A stretch of DNA of 64,000 nt from Chryseobacterium sp. (GCA_031277615.1 JAITMC010000002.1:124001-188000), one strand, 5' to 3'; shown: positions 18,081 to 26,583, counted from the stretch's first letter. Program-made: numbers and translations. The notes: generated by a model not told the origin, from the sequence alone.

Positions 18081-19103
18081 ATGAAAACAAAACTTTTGCT
18101 TTACTCCCTGTTCATATGTATGTTTGGTTTTATTCAGGCCCAAACCATCACCTTCATATCCGAAAGAACCAATAAGCCTCTTCCGAAAGTTTCAGTTTTT
18201 GGCAAAGACGGAAGCATTCTTGCGTATTCGGATATCGATGGAAAAATAGATAAGCACGCTCTGAGTGCTGATCAGGAAAAATTTCAGCTGGTTTACAACA
18301 ACTTTTCTGTAGCCACCCTTTCTTTCTCAGATTTTAATCAGGACGTCATCAAAATCAATGACCAGGTAAAAGAAATTGAGGCTGTAGTGATCAAAAATAC
18401 CAAACCGGCCCGGTATATTTTTATTAGGGGAAACTTCAATGCTTACGTTACGGTAAATAGTAAACTGAACAGTTATGCAGATGGTGTGGTTACCTATATT
18501 TTCGATAATAAAACCAGGAAACTGAAAAGTGCCAATGTGGAACAGTACAGAGTGTTCAGACTTACAGATGCCAAAAACGAGAAAAAAGAAACCTCTTCAT
18601 GGGATTACGGAAATTCACTTCATATTCCAAAGCTTAAAAATGTAGGAAATCCGGATGAGTACAAGACGAAAAAAAATACGATAAAAGAATTGAAAGGAGA
18701 CCGTAAAGACCAGATCGAAGTAACAGGTCAGGCTCTTCAGGAAAAAGAATTTTCCTTATTCGGATACCGCTTTTTTGACATCAGGACTATTCTCAATATG
18801 TCTTTTGAAAAAGATACCGGTAAATCCCTGAAAGATTTCCTTGAATACAATGAAGTGGGTTTTATTAAGCTGAAACATAAAAGCGAACCGAATTACAATC
18901 AGATCATTCTCTACAATAATTTCTACCCTACGGAAATGAGCTTTAACAATGATGATGATATTGAAAAAGTGAAGTTCAAAAACGATCAGAGTAATTATAC
19001 CACCCAATTCTGGAAAGAATCCTCATTTCCGGATATGCAGACGATATTCAGCTCTTTCTTTAAAGACGATCTGAAAGAACAGCAGAATAAACCCTCAAAA
19101 TAA
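18081..19103 (+). CDS. Exported protein with CarboxypepD-regulatory-like N-terminal domain
   Basis: This 340-residue protein has signal peptide MKTKLLLYSLFICMFGFIQAQ and then a short beta-sandwich resembling the carboxypeptidase regulatory-like domain common in Bacteroidota surface proteins (SERTNKPLPKVSVFGKDGSI, YSDIDGKID). The remaining ~220 residues, with many Lys and aromatic residues (ARYIFIRGNFNAYVTV, FSLFGYRFFDIRTIL), are not recognised. In related proteins such N-terminal domains precede outer-membrane or periplasmic modules, but no TonB plug or barrel is present here. It stands alone after the act terminator. Function is unknown. Confidence 0.75.
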   Translation: MKTKLLLYSLFICMFGFIQAQTITFISERTNKPLPKVSVFGKDGSILAYSDIDGKIDKHALSADQEKFQLVYNNFSVATLSFSDFNQDVIKINDQVKEIEAVVIKNTKPARYIFIRGNFNAYVTVNSKLNSYADGVVTYIFDNKTRKLKSANVEQYRVFRLTDAKNEKKETSSWDYGNSLHIPKLKNVGNPDEYKTKKNTIKELKGDRKDQIEVTGQALQEKEFSLFGYRFFDIRTILNMSFEKDTGKSLKDFLEYNEVGFIKLKHKSEPNYNQIILYNNFYPTEMSFNNDDDIEKVKFKNDQSNYTTQFWKESSFPDMQTIFSSFFKDDLKEQQNKPSK

Positions 19104-19117
19104 TTTACTGCGGGAAT

Positions 19118-19135
19118 AAGGAATTCAGATTCCTT
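19118..19135 (+). other. Small hairpin downstream of 18081-19103
   Basis: AAGGAAT and ATTCCTT pair around TCAG, but no T run follows on the plus strand. It may be a weak terminator or an mRNA 3'-end structure. Confidence 0.3.
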
Positions 19136-19289
19136 AAAGTTAAATACCGGAAAACCGAAACCTTAACAGTCTTCCAACATCCTTTCTTCCATCATCCAGC
19201 ATTTTAATTCAAGTTTATTCCAAAACCCCTCTTAAAACTAAAAAACCGACAAATCGAAAATAAAAATCCACTATTAATAAAGGTTTTAC

Positions 19290-19297
19290 TAAATTTG
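19290..19297 (+). promoter_or_regulatory. -7 box for the lipoprotein-apt transcript
   Basis: TAAATTTG is an exact match to TAnnTTTG, 17 bases before the ATG at 19315. It probably also serves apt, which starts 3 bases after the lipoprotein gene. Confidence 0.5.
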
Positions 19298-19314
19298 CAA
19301 CAAACCAAATAAAA

Positions 19315-20517
19315 ATGAAAAAGTTTTCTTTTCTACTTGTTTTCAGTTTGTTGCTGCTTATGGCATGCAAAAAAGATCATGTAGATGCTACGAATACTAA
19401 AACGCTGCAGTCAAGTATCAATGATATGACTTCCAGCCTTTCAACGATTAAACAGATCAAATTCAACGAAGCGCTTTATATTCTGAAGACCTTTGGAGTG
19501 GAAGCTGATGGGGATGTAGAAGAACTTAAGGCCTTGGGAAAACTCATCGACGGGAAGAAAGTTCCTGAGATCCTTACCATGGCAGACGGTGTCGCTCAGA
19601 AAAACGGAATTGAATGGGCCAGTACAGCACCGCCATCTCTTGGAGAAATGAATATCTTCGGAGACGAAAAAGCAAAAGAAACCGATCCTAATGACGTAAA
19701 AGCAGGCTCATTAACCCTTGTGACCAGACCTACCGGAGATGACGGAACAGGTGCTCCAACAGCTATCCAGATCGTACCCAGACTGGTAGACGCAGCCGGA
19801 AACCCGGTTTCCTTCACGGGAGCAGGTCTTGAGGCCACTTTAGAAGTCTTCAGCAACGGAGTAAAACTTTCTACAGCCAAGAACCTGATGCAGGATAACA
19901 ATTTTAAAGGATTTAACCTTAAATTCTCATCCATTCCTGCTGCCAAAGTGGTAGACAGCAAAATCGATATCACAGTTTCTGTAAAAACCACCGCAAAGAC
20001 CTTCAAAATGTCTAAAATCGGGCTTGATGTAAATCCATCCGCTCTTAAAGTTCCGGTGGCTCCGAAAACAGATTCTACAGCCGTAACACAGGATCCCAAT
20101 GCTGTAATTGATCCGAATACCCCTGGAACCACTCCTTCCGGAACCACTACGGATCCTACGACAGCACCAACAACACCTGCTGCACCCAAACAGCCTGCTG
20201 CTGATCCTAAAAATACCGTAAGCAAGTTTTTAAGTAACGTAAGTTCACAAAACCTGAAAGCCGCTTATGATGCCTCCAACAATCCGGGATGGGGAAGCTA
20301 TGAATCGTTCTCCAACCCTACTTCTGGATTCGGATCAGTGAAAAATGTGAGCGTGAAAAATATCAGCACCAGCGGTACAACGGCCAACAGTGCCAGTGTA
20401 AATGCTACTTACGATGTAACAGATAAAAACGGACGGACCACTTCACTAAAAGTGACTTTCGGACTTAAAAATGTAAACGGAGACTGGAAAATTTCCAGCT
20501 ATAAAATAAACCCATAA
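19315..20517 (+). CDS. Two-domain lipoprotein of unknown function
   Basis: A 400-residue lipoprotein with signal MKKFSFLLVFSLLLLMAC and Cys-18 followed by Lys-Lys, so it is not predicted to be surface-exported by an SDE-type signal. An N-terminal helical/beta domain (about 25-245) is separated from a C-terminal ~100-residue domain by a Thr/Pro/Ala/Asp-rich linker (about 250-300). The end domain (TVSKFLSNVSSQNLKAAYDA through NGDWKISSYKINP) has the shape of an NTF2-like/DUF4878-type domain. The long open frame on the opposite strand (19596-20225) is only a shadow of this biased sequence. It is followed after 3 bases by apt, with which it is probably co-transcribed. Confidence 0.8.
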   Translation: MKKFSFLLVFSLLLLMACKKDHVDATNTKTLQSSINDMTSSLSTIKQIKFNEALYILKTFGVEADGDVEELKALGKLIDGKKVPEILTMADGVAQKNGIEWASTAPPSLGEMNIFGDEKAKETDPNDVKAGSLTLVTRPTGDDGTGAPTAIQIVPRLVDAAGNPVSFTGAGLEATLEVFSNGVKLSTAKNLMQDNNFKGFNLKFSSIPAAKVVDSKIDITVSVKTTAKTFKMSKIGLDVNPSALKVPVAPKTDSTAVTQDPNAVIDPNTPGTTPSGTTTDPTTAPTTPAAPKQPAADPKNTVSKFLSNVSSQNLKAAYDASNNPGWGSYESFSNPTSGFGSVKNVSVKNISTSGTTANSASVNATYDVTDKNGRTTSLKVTFGLKNVNGDWKISSYKINP

Positions 20518-20520
20518 AAA

Positions 20521-21057
20521 ATGGCTTCAGCAGAACTGATCAAAAGACTTAACGAAACCATTGAAAATATCCCTGATTTTCCAATTCCGGGAATACAGTT
20601 CAAAGATATTTCGCCTATTTTCCTGGATCCGAAACTCTATGAAGATGTTATTGCCGATCTTGCAGCTTTCAGCAAAGGAAAAGTAGATGCCGTATGCGGT
20701 ATTGAAAGCCGGGGCTATCTTTTCGGAATTGCGATTGCCGTAGCACTGGAAGTTCCGTTTATCCTGATCAGAAAGGCAGGAAAACTCCCTCCTCCGGTAA
20801 TCTCTGAAAGCTATGACCTGGAATATGGAAGTGCCATTATTGAAACCCGGGAAGGACAGATAAAACCGGGACAGAGAGTTTTAATACACGATGATCTTCT
20901 GGCTACCGGCGGAACCACAGAAGCCGCCGCAAAACTTGTAGAAAAACAAGGGGCTGCCGTTGCCCAGTTCAGTTTCCTGATTGGCCTGAAAGACCTTCAA
21001 GGAGATGAAAAACTTAAAAAATTCGGTGCCGAAGTTTATCACATCTTAAACTTTTAA
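20521..21057 (+). CDS. apt: Adenine phosphoribosyltransferase
   Basis: The 178-residue cytosolic purine salvage enzyme converts adenine plus PRPP to AMP. Family motifs are IPDFPIPGIQFKDISPIF at the N-terminus, VDAVCGIESRGYLFG, the flexible-loop region ILIRKAGKLPPPVISESYDLEYG and the PRPP-binding VLIHDDLLATGGTTEAA. Length is normal. It follows the lipoprotein gene by 3 bases and is followed by a large stem-loop. Confidence 0.96.
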   Translation: MASAELIKRLNETIENIPDFPIPGIQFKDISPIFLDPKLYEDVIADLAAFSKGKVDAVCGIESRGYLFGIAIAVALEVPFILIRKAGKLPPPVISESYDLEYGSAIIETREGQIKPGQRVLIHDDLLATGGTTEAAAKLVEKQGAAVAQFSFLIGLKDLQGDEKLKKFGAEVYHILNF

Positions 21058-21067
21058 ACTAAAGAAT

Positions 21068-21156
21068 ATCTCCGCTCTGCTCAGGATGGCAGCCTCCGGG
21101 CAAATCAATAAATGCCCGACCTGGAATGTCATACAGAGCAGAGCGGATGCGTTTTT
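21068..21156 (+). terminator. Long branched stem-loop with T run after apt
   Basis: CCGCTCTGCTC (21072-21082) pairs exactly with GAGCAGAGCGG (21136-21146). Inside, ATGGCA (21086-21091) can pair with TGTCAT and CGGGCA (21097-21102) with TGCCCG (21113-21118), with a 10-base apical loop. GCGTTTTTA follows the stem. It is far larger than the other terminators in the window, so it may be a terminator with added structure or a small RNA. Confidence 0.6.
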
Positions 21157-21210
21157 ACGGTAAATAATTGCAATTTCACAATATTTACCTGATAAATAAC
21201 AATAAAGTAT

Positions 21211-21241
21211 TTTGTAAATCATTCAGAAACAATTAAATTTG
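21211..21241 (+). promoter_or_regulatory. Consensus -33/-7 promoter for the TPR-ribH pair
   Basis: TTTG (21211-21214), a 19-base spacer and TAAATTTG (21234-21241) match the Bacteroidota promoter consensus exactly. The ATG is 21 bases downstream. Confidence 0.75.
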
Positions 21242-21262
21242 CATTTCAATTTTTAAAAATTT

Positions 21263-21970
21263 ATGGCAAAATTGGGAAAGAATGCTCAGAACGAGCAAGA
21301 AGGTAAAGAAACCGTTGAGTTTTTTAAAGACCTTGACAGAGAAGCTTTAAACACAGAAAGGTTCCTTGAAAAATATTCAAAACAATTGGGTATTGTATTT
21401 GGAGTTCTGGTATTGGGTGTTTTAGGATTCTTCGCTTACAAACAGTTTGTAGTAGCGCCTAAAAACGCTGAAGCCGTGAAGAGTTTCCTTGCAGCTCAGA
21501 AAAACCAGGCAGAAGGAAAGGATAAAGAAGCTTTAGGTGGAAAATCGGCTGCCAACCCTGGATTTGTAGGAACATACAACGAATATTCAAATACAGAAAT
21601 AGGTAAACTTTCAGGCTACAACGCCGGATTACTTAAATTCAAAGAAGGAAAATTCCAGGAAGCTTATGATCTTCTTGATCAGTTTTCATCTGACAACAAA
21701 ACATTAATGGCTCTTAAATACGGAGCAATGGCAGATGCAAAATCAGGACTTAATAAAAATGATGAAGCTTTAGCTTTATTAGACAAAGCAACATCAGCAT
21801 CCAGTGATCCTTATACCACTTACTATTTCACAAGAAAAGCAGGAATTGTAGCATTGGGATTAAAGAAAAATGCAGAAGCTAAAAAATATTTCTCAGCTAT
21901 TGACGAGAAATATCAGGATTACGACAACGGAATGTCTGATTCTTATATCGAAATGACTAAATATTTTTAA
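21263..21970 (+). CDS. Single-pass membrane protein with TPR-like repeats (YfgM-like)
   Basis: The 235-residue protein has a charged cytoplasmic N-terminus, one membrane anchor (about 43-63, LGIVFGVLVLGVLGFFAYKQF) and a helical periplasmic part with tetratricopeptide-like helices (YNAGLLKFKEGKFQEAYDLL, YGAMADAKSGLNKNDEALAL, RKAGIVALGLKKNAEAKKYF). Topology and length resemble YfgM, an ancillary factor of the Sec translocon/periplasmic chaperone network, but the homology is only by layout. It lies 3 bases before ribH, sharing its promoter. Confidence 0.8.
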   Translation: MAKLGKNAQNEQEGKETVEFFKDLDREALNTERFLEKYSKQLGIVFGVLVLGVLGFFAYKQFVVAPKNAEAVKSFLAAQKNQAEGKDKEALGGKSAANPGFVGTYNEYSNTEIGKLSGYNAGLLKFKEGKFQEAYDLLDQFSSDNKTLMALKYGAMADAKSGLNKNDEALALLDKATSASSDPYTTYYFTRKAGIVALGLKKNAEAKKYFSAIDEKYQDYDNGMSDSYIEMTKYF

Positions 21971-21973
21971 AAA

Positions 21974-22492
21974 ATGGCAACAGTTAATCTTTCCGATTAC
22001 AAGCCACTTCATATAACCAATGCCGAAGATTTTTCTATCGGCATTGTTTTTTCTGAGTGGAATGATTTTGTAACGTACAATCTTCGTGATGCAGCCCTGG
22101 AAATCCTTGAAAAAGAAGGAGTAAAACCAGAAAACATTAAACTTTTCCCGGTTCCGGGCGCTTTTGAGTTAAGCTATGCCAGTATGCAGCTTTGCAAAGA
22201 GAGAAAATATGATGCTGTGATCTCCATAGGATGTGTTATCCGCGGTGAAACGCCTCATTTTGATTATGTATGTTCTGCAGTGGCTCAGGGAATCAAAGAC
22301 TGCAATATTATGACCGATACGCCAACTATTTTCTGCGTACTGACGGATGATACCAAAGAACAGTCTGTAGCGAGAAGCGGAGGAGATCTGGGCAACAAAG
22401 GTGTGGAAGCTGCCGTAACCGCCTTAAGAATGATTGATTTTAAAAAGAATCTTTCAGAGAAAAAAGGGAATATCGGTTTCGGACACTCTTAA
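21974..22492 (+). CDS. ribH: 6,7-dimethyl-8-ribityllumazine synthase
   Basis: The 172-residue protein condenses 5-amino-6-ribitylamino-uracil with 3,4-dihydroxybutanone 4-phosphate in riboflavin synthesis. Motifs are SIGIVFSEWNDFVTYNL, VPGAFELSYASMQL, ISIGCVIRGETPHFDYVC (catalytic His in PHFDYVC), FCVLTDDTKEQSVAR and GNKGVEAAVTALRMIDF. Slightly longer than many RibH proteins, with a Lys-rich tail. No FMN riboswitch is seen upstream, and no other rib genes are adjacent; it is co-transcribed with the TPR membrane protein. Confidence 0.96.
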   Translation: MATVNLSDYKPLHITNAEDFSIGIVFSEWNDFVTYNLRDAALEILEKEGVKPENIKLFPVPGAFELSYASMQLCKERKYDAVISIGCVIRGETPHFDYVCSAVAQGIKDCNIMTDTPTIFCVLTDDTKEQSVARSGGDLGNKGVEAAVTALRMIDFKKNLSEKKGNIGFGHS

Positions 22493-22518
22493 ATTTATTA
22501 TTATAATTAACGATACAC

Positions 22519-22547
22519 AGGACTATTTTTCAATAGTCCTTTTTTTA
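22519..22547 (+). terminator. Terminator after ribH
   Basis: AGGACTATT and AATAGTCCT form a 9-base perfect stem with a TTTC loop and seven T immediately after. Confidence 0.85.
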
Positions 22548-22674
22548 TTAAAATCCTCTTAAACATCAATATTTCAGCGGAATTAACGGGATTAACATAT
22601 TTTAAAAAAAATTAAAAAACTTCTAATAAATGTCATGTTTTGACTTTTTATTACTAAAAGTTACCTACAAAAAC

Positions 22675-22682
22675 TATCTTTG
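22675..22682 (+). promoter_or_regulatory. -7 box for the LtaS-like gene
   Basis: TATCTTTG matches TAnnTTTG, 26 bases before the ATG at 22709. No -33 TTTG is found at normal spacing. Confidence 0.45.
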
Positions 22683-22708
22683 CGAAAATTAACTTAGACT
22701 TAAACAAG

Positions 22709-24787
22709 ATGTTTTCAAAAAAAATAGCTCCTTTTCTGTATTTAGGAATATTCTATCTTATTATTTCATTGATACTAAGAGTGGTATTCTTTTTTCATCC
22801 GATCACTACGGTAAGTTTCGGATTTTTTGAAATCATAAAAGTGCTGGGCATCGGTCTTCTGAATGATATCTTCGTATTCATTCTGGCAAGTGCATTACTG
22901 GCCATTTACTTTTTATTTCTCTCCGATTCAAAATATAAAAAGCCATACGGATATATTATTTTCGGAGCAATGGTCCTGTTTTTTCTGTATATATGGCTTG
23001 TTCCCAACAACATTTTCAAACAGTACGGCGGCTCTATCTCTGAAGTGGCTCTTACTTTTGTCGGAATAAAGACGTTCTTCTTCGGATTAATGCTTTTCCT
23101 TCCGGCCCAGAGAATTAAAATCAGGAATACGCTGTATTTCATCACCTTGTTTCTATATGTCCTGTCGATTATCTTCAATACGGTAAGCGAATATTTTTTC
23201 TATAATGAATTCGGGGTACGCTATAACTTTATTGCGGTAGATTATCTGATCTACACCAACGAAGTTATCGGAAACATCATGGAAAGTTATCCTGTCGTAC
23301 CGCTTTTCTCAATTATTGTGGCACTTACCGCTGTGGTAACATGGTTCATTTATAAAAAAACAAAAAACGAGCTGCTGGATCTTCCCAATATGAAACAGAA
23401 AATGATTCTGCTGGGCACTTTTGCAGTACTTTGCGGGATCAGCCTTCTTGTGATTCCTTCATTGATGCAGCTCCGTTCCGATAATGTCTTTGCCGACGAA
23501 ATTGAAGATAACGGAATTCCTAAATTTTATTGGGCATTCACCCATAATGAGCTGGATTATTTCCAGTTCTATTCACAGATCAATCAGCAGCAGGCAGAGA
23601 AAAACTTTTTAAGCCAGTATGCTGAACCGGCTCTCTCAAGAAATATTACGGCTGAACAGCCTGAAATCAAGAAAAATGTCGTACTCATTTCCATAGAAAG
23701 CTTATCGGCTGATTTTATGGAACATTACGGTGGAACCAAAAAAATCACTCCATTCCTCGACAGTCTGGCGGACCGATCGATGATGTTTACCAATCTTTAT
23801 GCTACCGGAAACAGAACGGTACGCGGGCTGGAAGCTCTTACCCTTTGTATTCCTCCTACCGCAGGAGAAAGTATCATCAAAAGAGACGATAATAAAAATA
23901 AATTTACCACCGGAAGCGTCTTCAGATCCAAAGGCTACGACGTGAAGTTTTTATACGGCGGTTACAGCTATTTCGATAATATGGAAGATTTCTTCGGCGG
24001 AAATGGCTATGATATTGTTGACCGAAACAGCTTTAAGCCTGAAGAAATTACCTTTGCGAATGTCTGGGGAGTTGCCGATGAAGATATGGCCAGAAAAGCC
24101 ATTCAGGTGATGAATGCTGAGGCTAAATCCGGAAAGCCGTTCTTCAATCACTGGATGACTGTTTCCAACCACAGACCTTTTACCTATCCTGAAGGAAGAA
24201 TTGATATTCCGGGAACTGCAAAATCCAGAGACGGAGGAGTAAAATACACGGATTACTCACTTAGAAAGTTCTTTGAAATGGCTAAAAAACAGGATTGGTA
24301 TAAAAATACAGTCTTTGTAATCATTGCCGACCACTGTGCATCCAGCGCCGGAAAAACAGAACTTCCGATGGATAAATACAGAATTCCGGCTATGATTTTT
24401 TCGGAAGGATTTATTCAGCCTCAAAAGTTTGATAAGCTGATGTCACAAATCGATGTAATGCCTACTCTTTTCGGGATGCTTAATTTTAATTATAAATCCA
24501 AATTCTTAGGTCAGGATGTCTTCAAAAAGGAGTTTCAGCCGAAAGCTTATATCGCAACCTATCAGGATTTAGGATTTGTGAAAGATAATAGGCTGACTAT
24601 TATTTCGCCGGTAAAAAAGGTGAAACAATATTCTTTAGAGCTTGAGCCCAGCAGTCTCGCTCCAGAATTCAAGCTTTATTACGATGAAAAATTACTGAAA
24701 AGTCCTGAACAGAAACTGGTAGACGAAACCGTGTCCGCCTATCAGTCTACGTCATACTGGCTTAAGGAAAAGAAACTTAACCGATAA
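22709..24787 (+). CDS. LTA synthase-family sulfatase-fold membrane transferase
   Basis: The 692-residue protein has five N-terminal membrane segments (to about residue 255) and a large extracytoplasmic alkaline-phosphatase/sulfatase-fold domain. That domain begins KNVVLISIESLSADFMEHYGG (Glu metal ligand), has the nucleophile region ATGNRTVRGLEALTL (Thr near residue 370), then HWMTVSNHRPF and FVIIADHCASS (Asp-His metal ligands). The fold fits enzymes that transfer phosphoglycerol or phosphoethanolamine to envelope glycans or lipids. Gram-negative Bacteroidota lack lipoteichoic acid, so the acceptor is unknown. Its 3' end overlaps the convergent gene at 24777 by 11 bases. Confidence 0.88.
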   Translation: MFSKKIAPFLYLGIFYLIISLILRVVFFFHPITTVSFGFFEIIKVLGIGLLNDIFVFILASALLAIYFLFLSDSKYKKPYGYIIFGAMVLFFLYIWLVPNNIFKQYGGSISEVALTFVGIKTFFFGLMLFLPAQRIKIRNTLYFITLFLYVLSIIFNTVSEYFFYNEFGVRYNFIAVDYLIYTNEVIGNIMESYPVVPLFSIIVALTAVVTWFIYKKTKNELLDLPNMKQKMILLGTFAVLCGISLLVIPSLMQLRSDNVFADEIEDNGIPKFYWAFTHNELDYFQFYSQINQQQAEKNFLSQYAEPALSRNITAEQPEIKKNVVLISIESLSADFMEHYGGTKKITPFLDSLADRSMMFTNLYATGNRTVRGLEALTLCIPPTAGESIIKRDDNKNKFTTGSVFRSKGYDVKFLYGGYSYFDNMEDFFGGNGYDIVDRNSFKPEEITFANVWGVADEDMARKAIQVMNAEAKSGKPFFNHWMTVSNHRPFTYPEGRIDIPGTAKSRDGGVKYTDYSLRKFFEMAKKQDWYKNTVFVIIADHCASSAGKTELPMDKYRIPAMIFSEGFIQPQKFDKLMSQIDVMPTLFGMLNFNYKSKFLGQDVFKKEFQPKAYIATYQDLGFVKDNRLTIISPVKKVKQYSLELEPSSLAPEFKLYYDEKLLKSPEQKLVDETVSAYQSTSYWLKEKKLNR

Positions 24788-25904
24788 GGTGAGGCACAAA
24801 ACGGCTCTGGTTATTGGTGATCAGGTGAACACTTTCTCTGATCCCAATGCCGGCGGGCTCCTGTCCGATGACCCAACTTCCGATCACCGGATAATTTCCT
24901 CCGAAATCAGGAAGAGTAAACAGCTGCTGATATACAAAGCCTTCTTTACCATACACTCCTGAATTCTGCTCAACCGGAATATAATTTTTATGAAGAATCA
25001 CATTGGCCCCTTCCCGTGAATAGATCGGTTTTTTGGCAAAATCCTTCAGGTGTCTCTGTTCAAAATAGGCTTCCAGCAGATACGGATGCCCGGGATACAT
25101 TTCCCAAAGCACAGGCAGAATAGCTTTGGAGGAAAGTAAAATCTTCCATGCGGGCTCAATCCATTGTGAGCGGAATCCGTTTTTCACCAGTTTTTCGCCA
25201 AAACCGTCTTCAAGAATCCATTCATAAGGATAGAGTTTGAAGATATATTCCATAATGGAACGGTCCCCGGCTATAAATTCGGCCACATCATCTGCCCAGC
25301 CGATATCCTGAATGGGAATAAATTCCGTATCAAAACCGGCCTGAGAAGCACAGTCCCGCATATATTCCACATTCGTCACATCCTCAATATTCGTAAGCGA
25401 TGCAAAATAAACATGATGTGGATTCATATATTTTTTCAGGTACGTCCAGTAGTCCACCAGTTTTTCATGGATAGAATTAAACTGATCTTTATAGGGATAC
25501 ATTTCCTGAAGCCAGTACCACTGAATTACCGAAGCTTCATATAAAGAAGTGGGAGTATCGGCATTAAACTCAAGGAGCTTCAGGTTATTTCCGTCAAAGC
25601 CAAAATCAAACCTTCCGTATACCGAAGGATGATCTTCCTCCCAGCTTGTGATGATGTACTGCCGGAACCACTCAGGAATGCTGAATTTCGCCCATAGATT
25701 CTTCTCAATAATATAATCTACAGCTTCCAGGCACATCTGCCATAATTCGGCTGTTGCCTTCTCAATCTTGTTGACTTCATCGGCACTCAGCTGGTAATAA
25801 TGACTTTCATCCCAATAAAGCCCTTCCAGGGAATGGTATCCGAATCCCAGGTTTTCCAGCTTATGCTGCCAGTTTTTTCTGAATTGTGACTGAATTCTTT
25901 CCAT
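24777..25904 (-). CDS. Glutathionylspermidine synthase-like ATP-grasp protein (YgiC/YjfC type)
   Basis: The 375-residue protein matches the synthetase domain of the glutathionylspermidine synthase family without an amidase part. Motifs are SVYGRFDFGFDGNNLKLLEF (a probable substrate/Mg site), NADTPTSLYEASVIQWYW, KPIYSREGANV (ATP-grasp Lys region) and GSWVIGQEPAGIGIRES. E. coli homologues YgiC/YjfC have no proven product but ligate amines to peptides by analogy. It is the last gene of a three-gene minus-strand operon after two small lipoproteins, 3 bases apart. In enterobacteria ygiC similarly lies beside the small lipoprotein-like ygiB, so a conserved envelope-linked unit is likely. Confidence 0.88.
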   Translation of the reverse strand: MERIQSQFRKNWQHKLENLGFGYHSLEGLYWDESHYYQLSADEVNKIEKATAELWQMCLEAVDYIIEKNLWAKFSIPEWFRQYIITSWEEDHPSVYGRFDFGFDGNNLKLLEFNADTPTSLYEASVIQWYWLQEMYPYKDQFNSIHEKLVDYWTYLKKYMNPHHVYFASLTNIEDVTNVEYMRDCASQAGFDTEFIPIQDIGWADDVAEFIAGDRSIMEYIFKLYPYEWILEDGFGEKLVKNGFRSQWIEPAWKILLSSKAILPVLWEMYPGHPYLLEAYFEQRHLKDFAKKPIYSREGANVILHKNYIPVEQNSGVYGKEGFVYQQLFTLPDFGGNYPVIGSWVIGQEPAGIGIRESVHLITNNQSRFVPHLIG

Positions 25905-25907
25905 AAT

Positions 25908-26234
25908 TTATGATGATGCTCTGAAACCGCTTTTTCCCAATCCGCCTCTTACCACATTGCCTTTATAGCTGTTTCTTCCGATATTGGATTTACTGCTTAT
26001 CGCATCGCTGTAATATCCCGCTTTCTGATAAGATCCATGGCTGTAAACCCCGTAAGGTCTGAATGCATGAAAGAGAAGAAGCCCCGTCACAAAACCATGC
26101 GACCTGGAATAGGAAGCCGTAGTATCCGATCTCATATACACTTTCTTCTCATTGGGATTCTTAGGCTTTTCCTGAGAGCAGGCAGCCAGAATTCCTGTCA
26201 CAAAAAGTAATTTTATAGAACCTGACTTTTTCAT
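25908..26234 (-). CDS. Small lipoprotein, YgiB-like position and Gly/Ser-rich tail
   Basis: A 108-residue protein with signal MKKSGSIKLLFVTGILAAC (Cys-19 as lipid site). The mature part has a basic/aromatic region (MRSDTTASYSRSHGF, YGVYSHGSYQKAGYYSDA) and ends with a Gly/Ser/Arg-rich tail (GRNSYKGNVVRGGLGKSG, FRASS). The tail resembles that of YgiB/DUF1190 proteins that accompany YgiC-type synthetases, but it is too short for a firm family call. Its ATG overlaps the stop of the upstream lipoprotein by one base (TAATG). Confidence 0.7.
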   Translation of the reverse strand: MKKSGSIKLLFVTGILAACSQEKPKNPNEKKVYMRSDTTASYSRSHGFVTGLLLFHAFRPYGVYSHGSYQKAGYYSDAISSKSNIGRNSYKGNVVRGGLGKSGFRASS

Positions 26235-26557
26235 TATTGAACGGTTATAAAGAATTCGTAATCTTTTTTTGTTTTGGCAATGCGGTTGTCCCCGTTGCTG
26301 TCCTCTCCTCCCACCAGTGTATCTCCAAGACTCGGGATGGTATCTCTTTTAATGATTTCCTTAAACAGGTTGTTATCCTTCCAGATCTTATGTTTAGTGA
26401 TCAGAACATCCGCATGATCTATATGATCAACAGACAGCTGGGTTTCAACAGCCCCTTTCCTGTTCACCTGCTCTACTTCGTCTTCTTTTTCTTCTTTACA
26501 CGCTGCTGTAAACGCCAATATGCCAGCCAGTAAAAGGCAGCCTTTAAATTTTTTCAC
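26234..26557 (-). CDS. Small acidic lipoprotein of unknown function
   Basis: A 107-residue protein starting with GTG at 26557. The signal MKKFKGCLLLAGILAFTAAC has its lipid Cys at 20 followed by KEEKEDEVEQ, an acidic stretch. The C-terminal part (HADVLITKHKIWKDNNLFKE, IPSLGDTLVGGEDSNGDN) is not recognised; its SNGDNR segment looks like a single Ca-binding-type loop, an inference only. It is first in the operon with the second lipoprotein and the synthetase; a TACTTTTG box lies upstream. Confidence 0.68.
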   Translation of the reverse strand: MKKFKGCLLLAGILAFTAACKEEKEDEVEQVNRKGAVETQLSVDHIDHADVLITKHKIWKDNNLFKEIIKRDTIPSLGDTLVGGEDSNGDNRIAKTKKDYEFFITVQ

Positions 26558-26575
26558 GTCGGTTTTAATTTTTCA

Positions 26576-26583
26576 CAAAAGTA
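26576..26583 (-). promoter_or_regulatory. -7 box of the lipoprotein/ATP-grasp operon
   Basis: The plus strand reads CAAAAGTA, which is TACTTTTG on the minus strand, matching TAnnTTTG. It is 19 bases upstream of the GTG start and in the divergent spacer with the metallopeptidase gene. Confidence 0.45.

Noticed and set aside
19596-20225. 209-codon open frame on the minus strand
   Set aside because: It lies entirely inside the lipoprotein gene at 19315-20517, which has a signal peptide, lipobox and domain structure. The antisense translation is low-complexity Val/Ser/Gly, typical of a shadow.
21974-22492. FMN riboswitch ahead of ribH
   Set aside because: ribH lies 3 bases after the TPR gene, and the leader at 21242-21262 is too short for the conserved FMN element.
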